This document shows, in pieces, positions 40,790-51,271 of a DNA stretch of 64,000 nucleotides. The stretch is from NCBI GenBank assembly GCA_015179125.1, contig WHVA01000028.1:396651-460650 (forward strand), in the 5' to 3' direction. Source of the DNA: Gautieria morchelliformis (Eukaryota > Basidiomycota > Agaricomycetes > Gomphales > Gomphaceae). The notes beneath the pieces are model-generated. The model was given only the letters and a program-made list of their open reading frames with translations. It ran no database searches and was not told the origin of the DNA. The number at the start of each line of letters is the position of its first letter. The stretch's first letter is position 1. Made by a program: the position numbers and the translations under genes.

Positions 40790-42736
40790 GCCGCCCCTGC
40801 AGCCTATTCCTGACCCATTCGGTGTATTGGGCGGGGACGCCTTTCGTCCTCATGTCGTGTATCAGCCTGTCAACAGCGACACTTGGGAATGCACCCCTGA
40901 CGTCTAGGAATAGTGCCGACACGACTTCCCCTTTCCTCCATCGCTCCTTGATGAAGTCCACAGTGAGGTGGAGCGCGTCTGTCATACTTCGCCCTGGGCG
41001 GCCTCCGAAGTTGGTGTCTGGAAGGAGGCGGTGGTTCTCAGCGTAGTAGGAAAGTGTTTCTGCGACGCAGCCTGAAAGGGGCTTTGCCAGCGTCTCCATC
41101 AGCGTGATCCGGCGGTAGGCCTTGGCGACTGAGTAGTCTGTTTTCCCTGGTTTCCTGAGAGCTGCTATCATCGTGGTTTTCCACTGTAGCGGGTATGTGT
41201 TGAGGCAGAAGATGGCCCTGTATACGCAGCCCAAGTATGGGGTCAGTAAGTCCATGCAGTGTGTTAGTACGGAGTTTGACAGGCCAGACGGGCCTGGGGC
41301 TTTGTAAGGGCTCATCTTCTCTATGACCCGCTGTATCTGTTGGTTAGCTATTGGGACGAATTCGAATGCCGGCGCCAGGTATTGCGCCTCATCGTGAGTT
41401 TGCCGTCTGACTCCTTGCGATGGGAAAAATGTCTGGAACAGAAGCTTGCTCTTGTTGCTAATTATCGGTGGCCTTCTCTTTCTTGCCCATGGCCGTCGTG
41501 TAACTCAGCAGGGGAATTCTTGTGCAGCCCCCATCTGTTGGCCTGAGACCAATCGGCTCGCTGTCCATACCGTTCTCTCATCGGCATTCTCTAGCCAATC
41601 GATCGAGAACTCCCGCTTCGTGGACTGGATGAGGTCGGTGTACGCGTTCTGTAGTTCGCAGTGTTGCTGGTGAATGGGGTGCAGCGGGTCGTTGTGTGCG
41701 CACCACGCGTGTCGTGCAGCGGAGCGCATCCTGGCTCTTGCTTGGCTGAGGTCCTTGGTCCACCATCTCTTCGAGTACGGGGTGGGAATGGAGTGCGGTA
41801 CCAGTGCCTCAACTGTTGTGTTGATGGCCGTGTTGAGTTGCGTAAGTCATTCCTCCATCTCCTCAAGGTTGTCGATTTCGGTTGGGGCCGGGAGCAAGCT
41901 CAGCTGCCGCTGTATGTGTTCGCAGAATTTCAGCCAGTCGACTCGGCGCCAGTCTCACTGCACAGGGATTTCTGCCTTGGGGATTGACAGGTCGATGGTG
42001 CTGGAGATGGGGAAGTGGTCGGTACAGGGGGGTTGTAGTTCTGGGAATGTAGTGCACTGGGTAAATAGGTCATGTAGTGGCGTCGTGCAGAACACATTGT
42101 CTGGTCGGGTGAGGTTTTTGGTGCGTGTTGCACAGAGGGTTGGGATGTCCTTCGGGAGTGCCATGAGCATGTCGTGTTGCACTAATAGTTCTAATAACTC
42201 TTGGGCTGCTTCTAGATTGGTGGGAGTAAATAAGTGGGAATTGCGTTCTTCGTCCCAGAGAGGGTGGTGGCGGTTGAAGTCCCCCATCCACAGCATGTGT
42301 GCTGTGTCTATCACCCTCGCCACTGGTCTTCTTGAATTGCATTGCGTGCCTGCCTCAACGCTTGCGAGTGGGTGCCGTCAATGTACATATTAAAGAGCGC
42401 TATAGCCCCTATGTCAGTGTGTATTAAGATAATTACCATGTCCTGAGACTCGATGTTGATTTGTTGCCAGACATTGGAGCGGAGTCGCCTGTTGACGAAG
42501 GTGACTGCTCGGGACTTTTTGGGGTTGTCTCTGTGGAGCGTTGGGGTTAGTGAGTACCATCTGTGGTTGATGTGGGTGTTGCCCAGAAAATCAAAGTAGG
42601 GCTCTTGTAAGATAATTATGTCGTATTCGTTGGGGTCTATCGAGTTGATTAGGTCTTGCTGAGCTGCGTCAGATTTGTTGAGATTTTGCTGCCAGATTTT
42701 CAACGTTGTGCTTTGTACTGAGGTCGTTTCACTCAT
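40790..42736 (-). pseudogene. TadA1 ORF2, endonuclease and RT N-terminal part
   Basis: ATG 42736 (MSETTSVQSTTLKIWQQNLN) opens the APE endonuclease: LQEPYFDF, WMGDFNRHHPLWDE and CTDHFPISS keep the catalytic Glu, Asp-Asn and Asp-His. A frame change at about 42315 and stops near 41957, 41850 and 41505 break the frame. RT starts KMSPYKAPGPSGLSN (about 41310) and reaches ALFLDVRGAFPSV near 40890 (first catalytic Asp) before the GypC1 insertion. It overlaps ORF1 by 8 nt. Confidence 0.85.
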
Positions 42737-44441
42737 GATGGGGCTGGCTGGGTTGTGGTGGTCTTTCGTTTGTGTGCGTTCCGAAGCCTAGGTCGCCGAG
42801 TGAGAGTTGGCGGGTGTGTGGGCGGGGGGTGCTGTCCTGGCGGCCCCCTCTGCTGGTTGATTGCCGCGTGGTCAAGCGTCCCCTGAAGTTCCATGACTGT
42901 GCCCGGGGCTGCTGCTGTCTTTGGTGGTGTGGCTGATAAGGGTCGTCCTGTGGTCGGTAGGCGTCGGCATGTGGTGCGGAGCGGAGTTGAGGACGCGTCA
43001 GGGGAGGTGGGGGTTGGGAGCTCGGGTCTGGTGTCATGTTGGTTGATTCCCATGACTGCGGGTCTCTGCTGGAGTCCCATGACTGCGGGTCTCTGCTGGA
43101 GGGGAAATAACGTAACTGGCTTTCGGGGTTCTTCTGCTGTATCTTTGCATTTCGCTCTTTGAAGGCAGGGCAGTCGCGGTCCCATGTGGCGTGTCCCGTT
43201 CTGCTGCAATTGACGCATCTGTAATGGGTAGGGTCAGTTGCGCTACACATCGATGTTCTGTGTCCATCAGTCCCGCAGGTGCCGCACACGTTGGTGGGGT
43301 GCGGGCACTGCGCAGCCAGGTGTCCTGCACCGAGCTTCTGGCACTTGAGGCACCTCTTAGCGTCTTGGATGAGTTTCCTCGCTGTTGTTCTCGTGCTCAC
43401 TATTAGTACCCCCATCCAAATCAGGGTGTTAGCTGGTGATCGGCTTCGGAGCTGAATGACCAGGTGCGCTGTGGTTTGACGTTCCGTTCGCCGCTCCGTC
43501 GGTTTGATCCATCGTGCTGTGAGTATGTCATCTTTTTCGAGCCTGTTGGCCTCTTCTACCTCGGCTATGTCGTCACTGGAGCTGGGGTCAAACCTTATCG
43601 GCACAAACTCTGCTATAATTGAGTAGTAGTTAGTTTTTATTACTGATGATTTGTCGAAGTTCGTCAGGAAGTCTTCCGCCCGCTGCTGGTCTTGGAAGAG
43701 TTCCGCCGCCTCTTCCATGTGTAGCTCCAAGAACATCCCGCCGTTAGAGAGCCTCTGCACACCTACAACTCTGGGGCGTTCTTGCTCCTCGTCCCATTCA
43801 AGGGCCTTTATCGCCTGGTTCGCCTTGCTTACTATATCGGGTTCTGAGAGCCTGAGGATTGTGTGGTCCTGCGATTCTTGTCTCTTGTCGACCAGAAGCT
43901 GGCGCGCTCGGAGGTCGCATCTGGCCAGCATGCTGGACTGCAGGCTGACCAGCCTTGTTGCGCATGCGGCAAGTGCTGCCGCGTATGTGGAGAATCGTGC
44001 TGGTTCTGTGCCGACGTAGGTGTTTGTCACTTTGGTCAGGTCCGTTGCCGCTGGGAGCTGGGCTTGGACCATGTCAACTATTCTCTGCGCTGTTCCATCG
44101 CTCTCTGTTCTCAGCTCCTCTACCGTGGCCGCCAGGCTGTTGGTGGCATCTCTAATCGTTTGCGAGCTTTCCTCTATCCGTTGGATGGCTGGCGTGAGCA
44201 TGTCGTTGGCTCCTGACAGCCTTTCCTTGACGGCGGTCGCTATTTCCGAGATGATTGTTCGATCTGCCAGGTCTGTTAGCAAAGCAGAGACTGCTCTAAT
44301 CCCCTCCTCTGTCGTTTTGGGGATGGATGCCTGCACTTCCGCTAAGTGTAGCAGCACCGTCGCAAGGGAGTGGTACGTGGTCAGTTGTTGTTCTGGGAGT
44401 AGTCGCCTGGCCAAGAGGTAGTTGTGTGTGACTTCCTGCAT
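42729..44441 (-). CDS. TadA1 ORF1: gag-like RNA-binding protein with three zinc knuckles
   Basis: 570 codons. N-terminal helical region (ISEIATAVKERLSGANDM, QRIEESSQTIRDATNSLAAT), a central fold (WDEEQERPRVVGVQRLSNGG) and three knuckles: CLKCQKLGAGHLAAQC, CGTCGTDGHRTSMC and CVNCSRTGHATWDRDC. A Pro/Gln/Arg-rich tail follows. LINE ORF1 proteins of this type coat the RNA. A proline-rich coding frame upstream (to about 44740) suggests the original N-terminus was longer and is now cut by a frame change near 44480. A short direct repeat near 43050-43100 duplicates a SRDPQSW motif. Confidence 0.85.
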   Translation of the reverse strand: MQEVTHNYLLARRLLPEQQLTTYHSLATVLLHLAEVQASIPKTTEEGIRAVSALLTDLADRTIISEIATAVKERLSGANDMLTPAIQRIEESSQTIRDATNSLAATVEELRTESDGTAQRIVDMVQAQLPAATDLTKVTNTYVGTEPARFSTYAAALAACATRLVSLQSSMLARCDLRARQLLVDKRQESQDHTILRLSEPDIVSKANQAIKALEWDEEQERPRVVGVQRLSNGGMFLELHMEEAAELFQDQQRAEDFLTNFDKSSVIKTNYYSIIAEFVPIRFDPSSSDDIAEVEEANRLEKDDILTARWIKPTERRTERQTTAHLVIQLRSRSPANTLIWMGVLIVSTRTTARKLIQDAKRCLKCQKLGAGHLAAQCPHPTNVCGTCGTDGHRTSMCSATDPTHYRCVNCSRTGHATWDRDCPAFKERNAKIQQKNPESQLRYFPSSRDPQSWDSSRDPQSWESTNMTPDPSSQPPPPLTRPQLRSAPHADAYRPQDDPYQPHHQRQQQPRAQSWNFRGRLTTRQSTSRGGRQDSTPRPHTRQLSLGDLGFGTHTNERPPQPSQPHHE

Positions 44442-44750
44442 GAGTGGTAGCGCTTTGGGTGTTCTCTTGACGTCGCCCCTACTGCCCGTCGTGTTCTAGG
44501 AGCTGGAGCGGAGGTTGCGGCTGTCCTGGGTGGTCGGGGATGCGCACAAGGGCATGGTCCTTTTGCTGGGAACCGTTGCCATTGGGGCCAGGTTTCCATG
44601 TGTTGCTTGTGGATGCTGGCAACTGGGGGCCTGGTTTTGAGTTTTGTGTCAGGTTGACTGAGGGATCCTCGGTTTTTGAGCTTGAGGCCCCTTAGGAGGG
44701 CGTGGGAATTTTTCTTGTGGTGGTGGTTGACTTCTTAGGTAAGTCTGCAG

Positions 44751-45204
44751 CAATATGATAAACTAGATAGTCAGGCATATTTATTTCCAGATAGTAGGCC
44801 GATGCCGGTTGTATTGAGACCGCCGGCTGTAAATACTTACATGTACAACCTGCTGTAACATACACGTGTGCTTATATCAAACGCACATTTGGGGTGCGCA
44901 CACCATCCACATCCACCGCAGCATCGTGGACCGGTGCCTGCACATACGTGTCAATATTGGTTTTTAGGCGTTAATATCGTGTATTAGTGAACACAGCGAA
45001 TGCCCGAATAACTTGTGCGAATAAGTATGCCGTTCGGCGAATAGGTGAACCAACAAATGTTCACAAGATAAGAGGGCTGCCCGAATGGAGCTCCCTATAT
45101 CTACGTCATAGCGAAATAGCCTGTGGCACTTGACGATGTAACGTGCAAGGTGTCACGGAAGGGTTGTCTAGGTAGTGACAATCCCTTTGCTGGCGAAGGT
45201 GCTC
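44751..45204. other. Spacer with LTR-like tail, invaded by GypD
   Basis: No ORF. About 44980-45204 resembles 4820-5050 (AACACAGCGAATGCCCGAA, ATCCCTTTGCTGGC), so it is probably the start of an LTR or other repeat interrupted by GypD. Its continuation would lie after 51736. Confidence 0.4.
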
Positions 45205-45603
45205 TGTGAGGGCAACACTAATGACGAAGTCACAACCTAAAGATACTCAAGGAGATAGTGGCCGATGCAAGGACAATAACCAACTGTGTAGTGGGTATCC
45301 TCAGTTTATAAATTTACCAACGATAGATACATGGGGACTTGCCTGTGTAGTGGGTATCCTCAGAGATCAAGCTGAGGAAACGCCACCACACTGGCTACAG
45401 TCTTACAGCGCTGGCAAGGTTTACATAATAGGGGAGGCGGAAACCTGTAGAAGGTTGCGGAAGGTGATGGAAACTGACGGAAACTGACAGAAGGTTACGG
45501 AAGGTGATGGAAACTGATGGAAGGTTACGGAAACTGATGGCAGGTGACGGAAACTGATGGAAGGAAATAGAAACTTGTAGAAGGAAACGCGTGAACCCTG
45601 ACA
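45205..45603 (-). repeat. GypD 3' LTR with polypurine tract
   Basis: 399 bp, sense strand TGTCAGGGTTCACGC...GCCCTCACA. Inside it, 45604-45616 reads on the minus strand TTGAGAGGGGGGTGA-like, the polypurine tract. U3 is built of degenerate GGAAACTGACGGAAGG-type tandem units. It has the 21-nt leader repeats at 45284-45304 and 45343-45363. Confidence 0.88.
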
Positions 45604-45614
45604 TCACCCCCCTC

Positions 45615-46199
45615 TCAATGCTTGTCGTCCCGACAAGCACAGCTGCCACCTAGCCCCCAACATCCACCGAGACATTGTTTCCAAGTATGCCACAGGCGGG
45701 ACCACCATCTCTCTTGGCCCTTCCCCTCCTGGTAGCGCAGGTCAATGATGAGCTCAGGGGGATTGGGGTCCATGGGTAAGTGCGGCCCTCGGAACCTTGC
45801 TCGACATAGTCGCTCTCCTGCCATGTTACGGAAACGCCGCCCCACCCAGCCTTTGAAAGTGTAGGGGGTTCCACAAGGGGGGGTGCCATCGTTGAGGAAG
45901 ACAGGGTCACTGACGTAGTATGTGTTCTCTCGTCTGTGTCGGGGTCTGAGGAATGCGAGTGCAGGGCAAGTGGGTGCCTGACTCTTCGCTGGTGTGAGGT
46001 CCTCAGAGCTGACGGACCACTTTGAAGACCATGCATGGCAGTCAAGCATCCTTTGTAGCTTGGCTTCACTGGCTGCTCTGGATGTCGAGAAGTCAGAGAA
46101 GTGCAGGAGGGTGGGATCGACACATGACATGTTTGGCAGGTCAGAGAGGTTTTGGGTGAAGCTGGGGAGGGCAACAAGCTCAATGGCGGGCGAGGACAT
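45615..46199 (-). CDS. GypD 3' accessory ORF (194 aa), unknown
   Basis: A sense-strand ORF between the chromodomain end (46306) and the polypurine tract, MSSPAIELVALPSFTQNL to SCACRDDKH. It is rich in Trp, Cys and Arg toward the end (ERWWSRLWHTWKQCLGGCWG). No family recognised and no membrane segment evident. There is no second copy in the window to test conservation, so it may be a chance ORF in the 3' leader region. Confidence 0.4.
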   Translation of the reverse strand: MSSPAIELVALPSFTQNLSDLPNMSCVDPTLLHFSDFSTSRAASEAKLQRMLDCHAWSSKWSVSSEDLTPAKSQAPTCPALAFLRPRHRRENTYYVSDPVFLNDGTPPCGTPYTFKGWVGRRFRNMAGERLCRARFRGPHLPMDPNPPELIIDLRYQEGKGQERWWSRLWHTWKQCLGGCWGLGGSCACRDDKH

Positions 46200-46305
46200 G
46201 GTTGATGGATGTGGTGGGGTCGATGCAGTGGAAGTGAGCGGTCACAGGTGGAGAGGGGATATATAGCTTATCGGAATGAATTGGTTAGGCAGAGGCCGAT
46301 ATCGC

Positions 46306-49300
46306 TTATCTTTGGGGTTCTGGACCCTTGACATTATGAGTAGAAGCCCTGCCTGCTGTCCAGTCAAAGAGAGTTTGCCTGGAAGGTTCTGTGAAGTTCT
46401 GAAATCTCTGGAAGGGGAGGGTCATGTATGTGGCTGCTGAGATACGCTGAGGTGCCTCTGGGTTCTGCATGTGAAATTCCTTAACGAGTCGCTTTGCCCC
46501 AGAGACATCTTTTGCCGGTAGCCAGAGATCGTCGGCAGCTCCATAGCCCTTCCAGCGCACGAGATACTCCAACCTTCCACGGAACAGAATCCTTTCAACT
46601 TCATATTCTTCGGCTCCATCCCGTATGATAGGGGGGGGGGGTGGAGGGGCATGACGCGTGAGACCACCTTATTAACAGTGTAGGGGCCTAGCTACTTGTG
46701 GTCTAGCTTCTTCATTGGGCGAGTGGTTGTGATGTTTTGTGCATTGAGCCAAACCTTGTCACCAAGCTTATAAACTGGGGCTGCTTTATGGTGCACGTCA
46801 TAGAAGCGTGCCATGTCCTCTGCTGCCTTGGATAGGGCTGAACGAGCTTCTCTTGTGGCCACTTCCATCCACGTTGTGAACTCATCCAGGGCCTCAAGTC
46901 AAGTTTCCCGGACAGGTTCCAGTCCCAGCCTTGGATGTTGGCCACTGTCCAACATGAAGGGTGTAGTCTGGGTTGAGGCATGGATTCGGTTGTTATAGGC
47001 AAACTCGGCCAAGGATATCCATTCGAATCAATCATCCTGACACTGGTTGATGAATAGTCGAAGGTATTGCTCAATCTCCTGATTAACCCTTTCAGTCTGT
47101 CCATCAGTTTGGGGGTGATAAGCAGTAGAGGCAGTGACTTTGACACCAAGAAGTTTGTTCAGTTCACGCATGAACTGGGGGATGAACTGTGTGCCTCGAT
47201 CACTGATGATTTCTTTAGGGAGCCCATGAAGTTTCCAAACATGATCACGGAAGAGTTGGGCGACTCCCACCGAAGTTACATCTGAAGTGGTGGGAATGAC
47301 ATGTGCATGCTTTGAGAGGCGATTGACGACAACAAGGAGAGCATCATAGCCATGACTGGTAGGCAGTTCTACGATCAAGTCAACAGACATAACCTGCCAT
47401 CTACGGTCTGGGATACGGTTTGGTAGAAGCTTGCCAATGGGAGAAGCAGGGAAGGTTTTTGTCCGGTTGCACAGGTCACAGGCCTTCACGTATTTTGCAA
47501 TGTAACGTCCCATCCCAGGCCACCAGTAACTCCGAGCAACTAGTTCAGTGGTTCTCCAACGACCAGGGTGACCGGTGAGAGGCATGTCATGGTGCGCTTT
47601 CACTATGTCATGTCGTAGTTTTGCATCAAGCGGCACGTACACTTTGTTGTGATAGAGGACAAGCCCATCCTGTTCAGACCACTCTTCTCCTCGTAAATTT
47701 CCAGAGGAGCCCAGTTCTTTGAGAGCCTTGACAACCTTTTCATCCCGGTCTACACAGTTCCTTACTCGATTGAGGAAAGCATCACCTTCACCTGGGACTA
47801 ACTGCGCGCCAGCCTCTGGAGGATTCGCCTTGATGTGGAACAAGTCAGGGGTAAGTAAGACTTGATTTTGGTTGTCTTCCTCCCCCCGCTTATGATCCCC
47901 ACGTCGTGAGAGTGCATCAGGCTTGGCTGAATGACGACCAGGACGATGGATCAGCTCAAAATCAAAGCGAGAGAGGTAGAGTGACCAGCGTGCTTGACGA
48001 CGGTTCAGGTTTTGTGCAGTGCGGAAGTAGGTGAGATTCTGATGGTCATTGAGAATCTCAATCTTGTGCTTCGTTCCCTCTAAGATGTGGCGCCATTCCT
48101 CTAATCCCCGAATCACAGAAAGAAGCTCCTTGTCATGGATGGCATAGTTGCGTTCAGCATCATTGAGGCTTTTGGAGACAAACCCCACAGGTCGCCATTT
48201 GCCATCATCACATAGCTGGGACAGTACTGCTCCTGTGGCATAGGCTGAGGCATCTGTTTCAAGACGGAAGTGTTTGTCTTGATCAGGGAGGACAAGGATC
48301 GGTGTTGAGGTGATGAGGAGTTTGAGCTTGTCGAAGGACATTTGCTCTGGGCCATTTGGATCCCAAGACCATTGGGCATCCTGTTTTGTCAACTGGTTGA
48401 GGGGCTTTGCAATGTGTGAGAAGTCTTCCACAAATCTACGGTAGAAGTTGATGAAACCAAGGAATGATTTGACTTCAGTGACGTTACGTGGTATTGGCCA
48501 GTCCCACACCCCTGCAACCTTGACTGGGTCCATGGCAACCTGTCCTTGAGAGAGGATGAGGCCGAGATACTCCACCTCTAGTTGCTCAAATAGGCATTTT
48601 TCAGGTTTGAGGTACAGGTTGTTGGCCCGGAGGATTTCAAGGACACGTCGTACAATCCTACGATGTTCTTCAAGCGACTCTGTGAAGATGAGAATGTCGT
48701 CCATGAACACCACCACAACCCCTTCATCGATGAGACTCTTGAAGATGTCATTCATCATCGTCTGGAAGGTTGCTGGGCTGTTCGTGAGTCCAAAGAACAT
48801 GACTAGAGGTTCATACAGGCCCCTATTTGTCCGAAAGGCTGCCTTCCACTCATCTCCCTCTTTTATGCGTACATTATTATATCCCCAGCGAATGTCAAGC
48901 TTTGTGAAGTATTTAGCCCTTCCAGCAGCAATCTTATTCATGATGTCTGGAACAAGGGGCAAAGGATAGGCATTCTTGATTGTTATATCATTGAGTTTCC
49001 GGTAGTCTTGCACAAATCTAAGACTGCCGTCCTTTTTCTTCACAAAGAAGACTGGAGATGCCATAGGTGACTTGAAAGGGCAGATACGATGGCTCTTCAG
49101 GTTCTCCTCAAGGAAGTTATCCAGTTCCCTTTGCTCAACCGGTGACATTGGGTAAACCTTTGTGCTGAAGGGTTGTGCACCTGGAGTGAGCTCAATTGCA
49201 TGGTCCCAGGGCTTTCGAGGAGGCAGTTGGTCAAATGACTCCTTAGAAAACACATCCTTGAACTCCTGGTATGGTTTGGGGACAAGGTCCTCGAAGGATC

Positions 49301-49973
49301 TGACTGGTGCAGACTTGCTGGCCCGTTCAGCAAGCTGTTGGGAGACAGTCCAGCCTGCGCCAATCATTTCAGGACTCTCATTCACAAAGATGACAAAGGT
49401 CCTGTCTCCTTCCTCAAGTAGGGAGCGGGTGTGCTGTATGGGAACCTCCTCTTGATCTACACTCTCTTCTGGAACAGTTTCGACTGTGGGCCCTCTGACA
49501 ACAGGTCTGCCCCCACATGACTTGGGACAGCATGTCATCTTCACATCTCCTGTACGCCAGTCAACTTCTGGGTTGTGTTCAACAAGCCATGTGTGACCAA
49601 GAATGATGGCAAGTCGTCCAAGGCTCGTGACGGAGAATGTGGCACGTTCCGTATGATCCCCAAAGGTGCAAATGAGGTCGACTTCTTCCTTGATTGAGCC
49701 AGCCTCATTTGGGGTACCATCAATATTGTAGATGGGGATGGCACGGGGTAGGGGACGGGTCCGAAGTCTGTGTTCCCTTACAAACTCCACATCGATGAAC
49801 ATCCCTGTAGCACCACTGTCAAGGAGGGAGTCAATTGCAAGTGGATGCCCTGTGTCAACGGAGTGGACCTTGAGAGGTACTTTGGTGCATCGGCGGAGGT
49901 CAGCAGTACGGACATATAGAGGGACTGGAAGGTTTGCATTAGCAACTGGAGCGACAGGTTGGGTTTTTGGCAT
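46306..49973 (-). pseudogene. pol: GypD pol: protease, RT, RNase H, integrase, chromodomain
   Basis: ATG 49973 opens 981 codons. Protease SLLDSGATGMFID (Asp at 52), ILGHTWLVEHN; RT VVFMDDILIFTE near 423; RNase H ETDASAYATGAVL near 573; integrase zinc region HHDMPLTGHPGRW...KACDLCNRTK from about 794; core SVDLIVELPT, ISDRGTQFIP, GQTERVNQEIEQ. It stops at TGA 47028-47030 where Trp (TGG) is expected in DDWFEW. Beyond it the integrase C-terminus continues in broken frames (VYKLGDKVWLNAQN, LGPYTVNKVV), interrupted by a run of G near 46631, then the chromodomain EYLVRWKGYGAADDLWLPA to 46306. Confidence 0.9.
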
Positions 49974-50104
49974 GGCTGGTTTGGTTTCAGTTCAATCAGG
50001 GATAGGAGAAGGATGCATCATATCGCCTGTGATCCCTATTGTACATGTTTCGAGAACTGAAAACCGATTCGTCGAGCGGGGCATGTCTTTCACCGCTGAC
50101 TGGC

Positions 50105-51211
50105 CTAAAAACCCTTTCCTTCATCTTGGACAGGGGCTTCCACCTTCTGTTTGCGTTCCTCCATCGCCGCTGCTACAGATTTAGAGACAATTGCTGCAAT
50201 GTCTGCCTCTGTGAGGTTTGCGCGGATTCGTGGCTTGCGAGGTTCAGGACAGTCTGGTGAAATGTGACCAGGTCTCTTACAGTTGTAGCAGGTCCGTGTT
50301 TCGGTGCGGCGGCGGGATGAGTCAATGTCCATAGGTGTCGCATTACTGGGTGGTGCTGTGACAACAGGAGCCGTAGCAGGAATGTGGAGTGGTCGGGCAG
50401 GAGGAGGGCGATTAGGGACATGAGGTGTCTGTGCCTTCCTGACCTCTAACAGACGGCAATGATTGCGGTCAATCTGACAGGTTGCTTCCTTCCAGGCTTT
50501 GAGGTTGGATGGAAGAAAGGGCTGGGCATGGATCTTATCAAGGATACCTGCTGGAAGGCCACGAGCATAAGCATCCTCGAGTGCCTCATCATTAAAGCCT
50601 GTCCTGCCTGCCAGGATCTCAAATTGAGCCGTGTATTCATCTGCCGACATTCCTGACGCCATCCTAAGGTCATGCAGTTTAGTGCGAGCCGTTCTGGCAC
50701 GATCTGGGTCACCAAAGGCCTCCTCCACACGTTTAATGAACCCCTCCAGAGTGGATATAGAGGAGGTGCCATCAATGACAGCCTGTGTCTCGTTGTGTGC
50801 CCATATCTCCGCAGAGCCTCCTGTCATGAAGGAAAGAGCGTATAGGATCTTTGTGCGCTCATCTGGGAAGGATGCTGGCTGGACAGCGATGGACAACCTG
50901 ATAGACCTGATAAACCCTTCAGTCTCTGCACGGTCTCCATTAAACTTCTCCGGTTCTGCTGCTTTGATAGAGCGAGTAGATGGAGGGACACTGTGAGGTA
51001 CTGAGGGCGCAAGGGCTTGAGCAGCAGCAACAGCAGCGTTGGCGGCAGCATTGGCTAAGTGGTCGTGAACGTTAGCAATCTGATTGTGCAGTTCCTGATT
51101 CTGCAGTTGAAGTTGCTGCAGCTGCTGTGCTTGGCTGGAAAGGAGGCCTCGAAGAAATGGCCCATGGTCACCCAGGGAGTCCCAGTATGCGTCTGGGAGT
51201 TGGTCTGCCAT
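50105..51211 (-). CDS. gag: GypD gag (capsid and CCHC)
   Basis: The frame is open from 51349, but the first ATG past the LTR that fits Gag is MADQLPDAYWDSLGDHGP at 51211, giving 368 codons. A Gln-rich coiled coil (LSSQAQQLQQLQLQNQELHN) is followed by the capsid (PEKFNGDRAETEGFIRSIRL, SADEYTAQFEILAGRTGF) and the CCHC CYNCKRPGHISPDC. It ends EGKGF at 50105. No internal stop. Pol starts 130 nt later in a different frame with its own ATG. Confidence 0.87.
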   Translation of the reverse strand: MADQLPDAYWDSLGDHGPFLRGLLSSQAQQLQQLQLQNQELHNQIANVHDHLANAAANAAVAAAQALAPSVPHSVPPSTRSIKAAEPEKFNGDRAETEGFIRSIRLSIAVQPASFPDERTKILYALSFMTGGSAEIWAHNETQAVIDGTSSISTLEGFIKRVEEAFGDPDRARTARTKLHDLRMASGMSADEYTAQFEILAGRTGFNDEALEDAYARGLPAGILDKIHAQPFLPSNLKAWKEATCQIDRNHCRLLEVRKAQTPHVPNRPPPARPLHIPATAPVVTAPPSNATPMDIDSSRRRTETRTCYNCKRPGHISPDCPEPRKPRIRANLTEADIAAIVSKSVAAAMEERKQKVEAPVQDEGKGF

Positions 51212-51259
51212 AGGCTGAGATGAAGGCTGGTTAAGAAAAGTTTGTGGGGTCGTCCTATG

Positions 51260-51269
51260 AGCTTGATCT
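51260..51269 (-). promoter_or_regulatory. GypD primer-binding site, complementary to its own LTR
   Basis: Two nt past the LTR end the minus strand reads AGATCAAGCT, the exact reverse complement of AGCTTGATCT in the LTR (51430-51439 and 45364-45373). Same 2-nt gap and same 10-nt length as in GypA. Confidence 0.6.
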
Positions 51270-51271
51270 TC

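Larger units (their letters stand above)
30796..44750 (-). mobile_element. TadA1: Tad-type LINE, interrupted by GypC1
   Basis: Minus strand: ORF1 (zinc-knuckle protein), ORF2 (APE endonuclease, RT, RNase H) and a 3' segment after 30968. GypC1 splits the RT with target duplication gccgc (32553-32557, 40790-40794). Without it the LINE is about 5.7 kb. Several stops and frame changes in ORF2. The 5' boundary is uncertain. The last 170 nt (30796-30967) are non-coding, with no poly(A) tract before the GypA2 LTR. Confidence 0.88.

Noticed and set aside
46625-46645. Run of G in GypD pol as a programmed frameshift site
   Set aside because: It lies among other frame breaks in the decayed integrase tail; replication slippage is the simpler reading.
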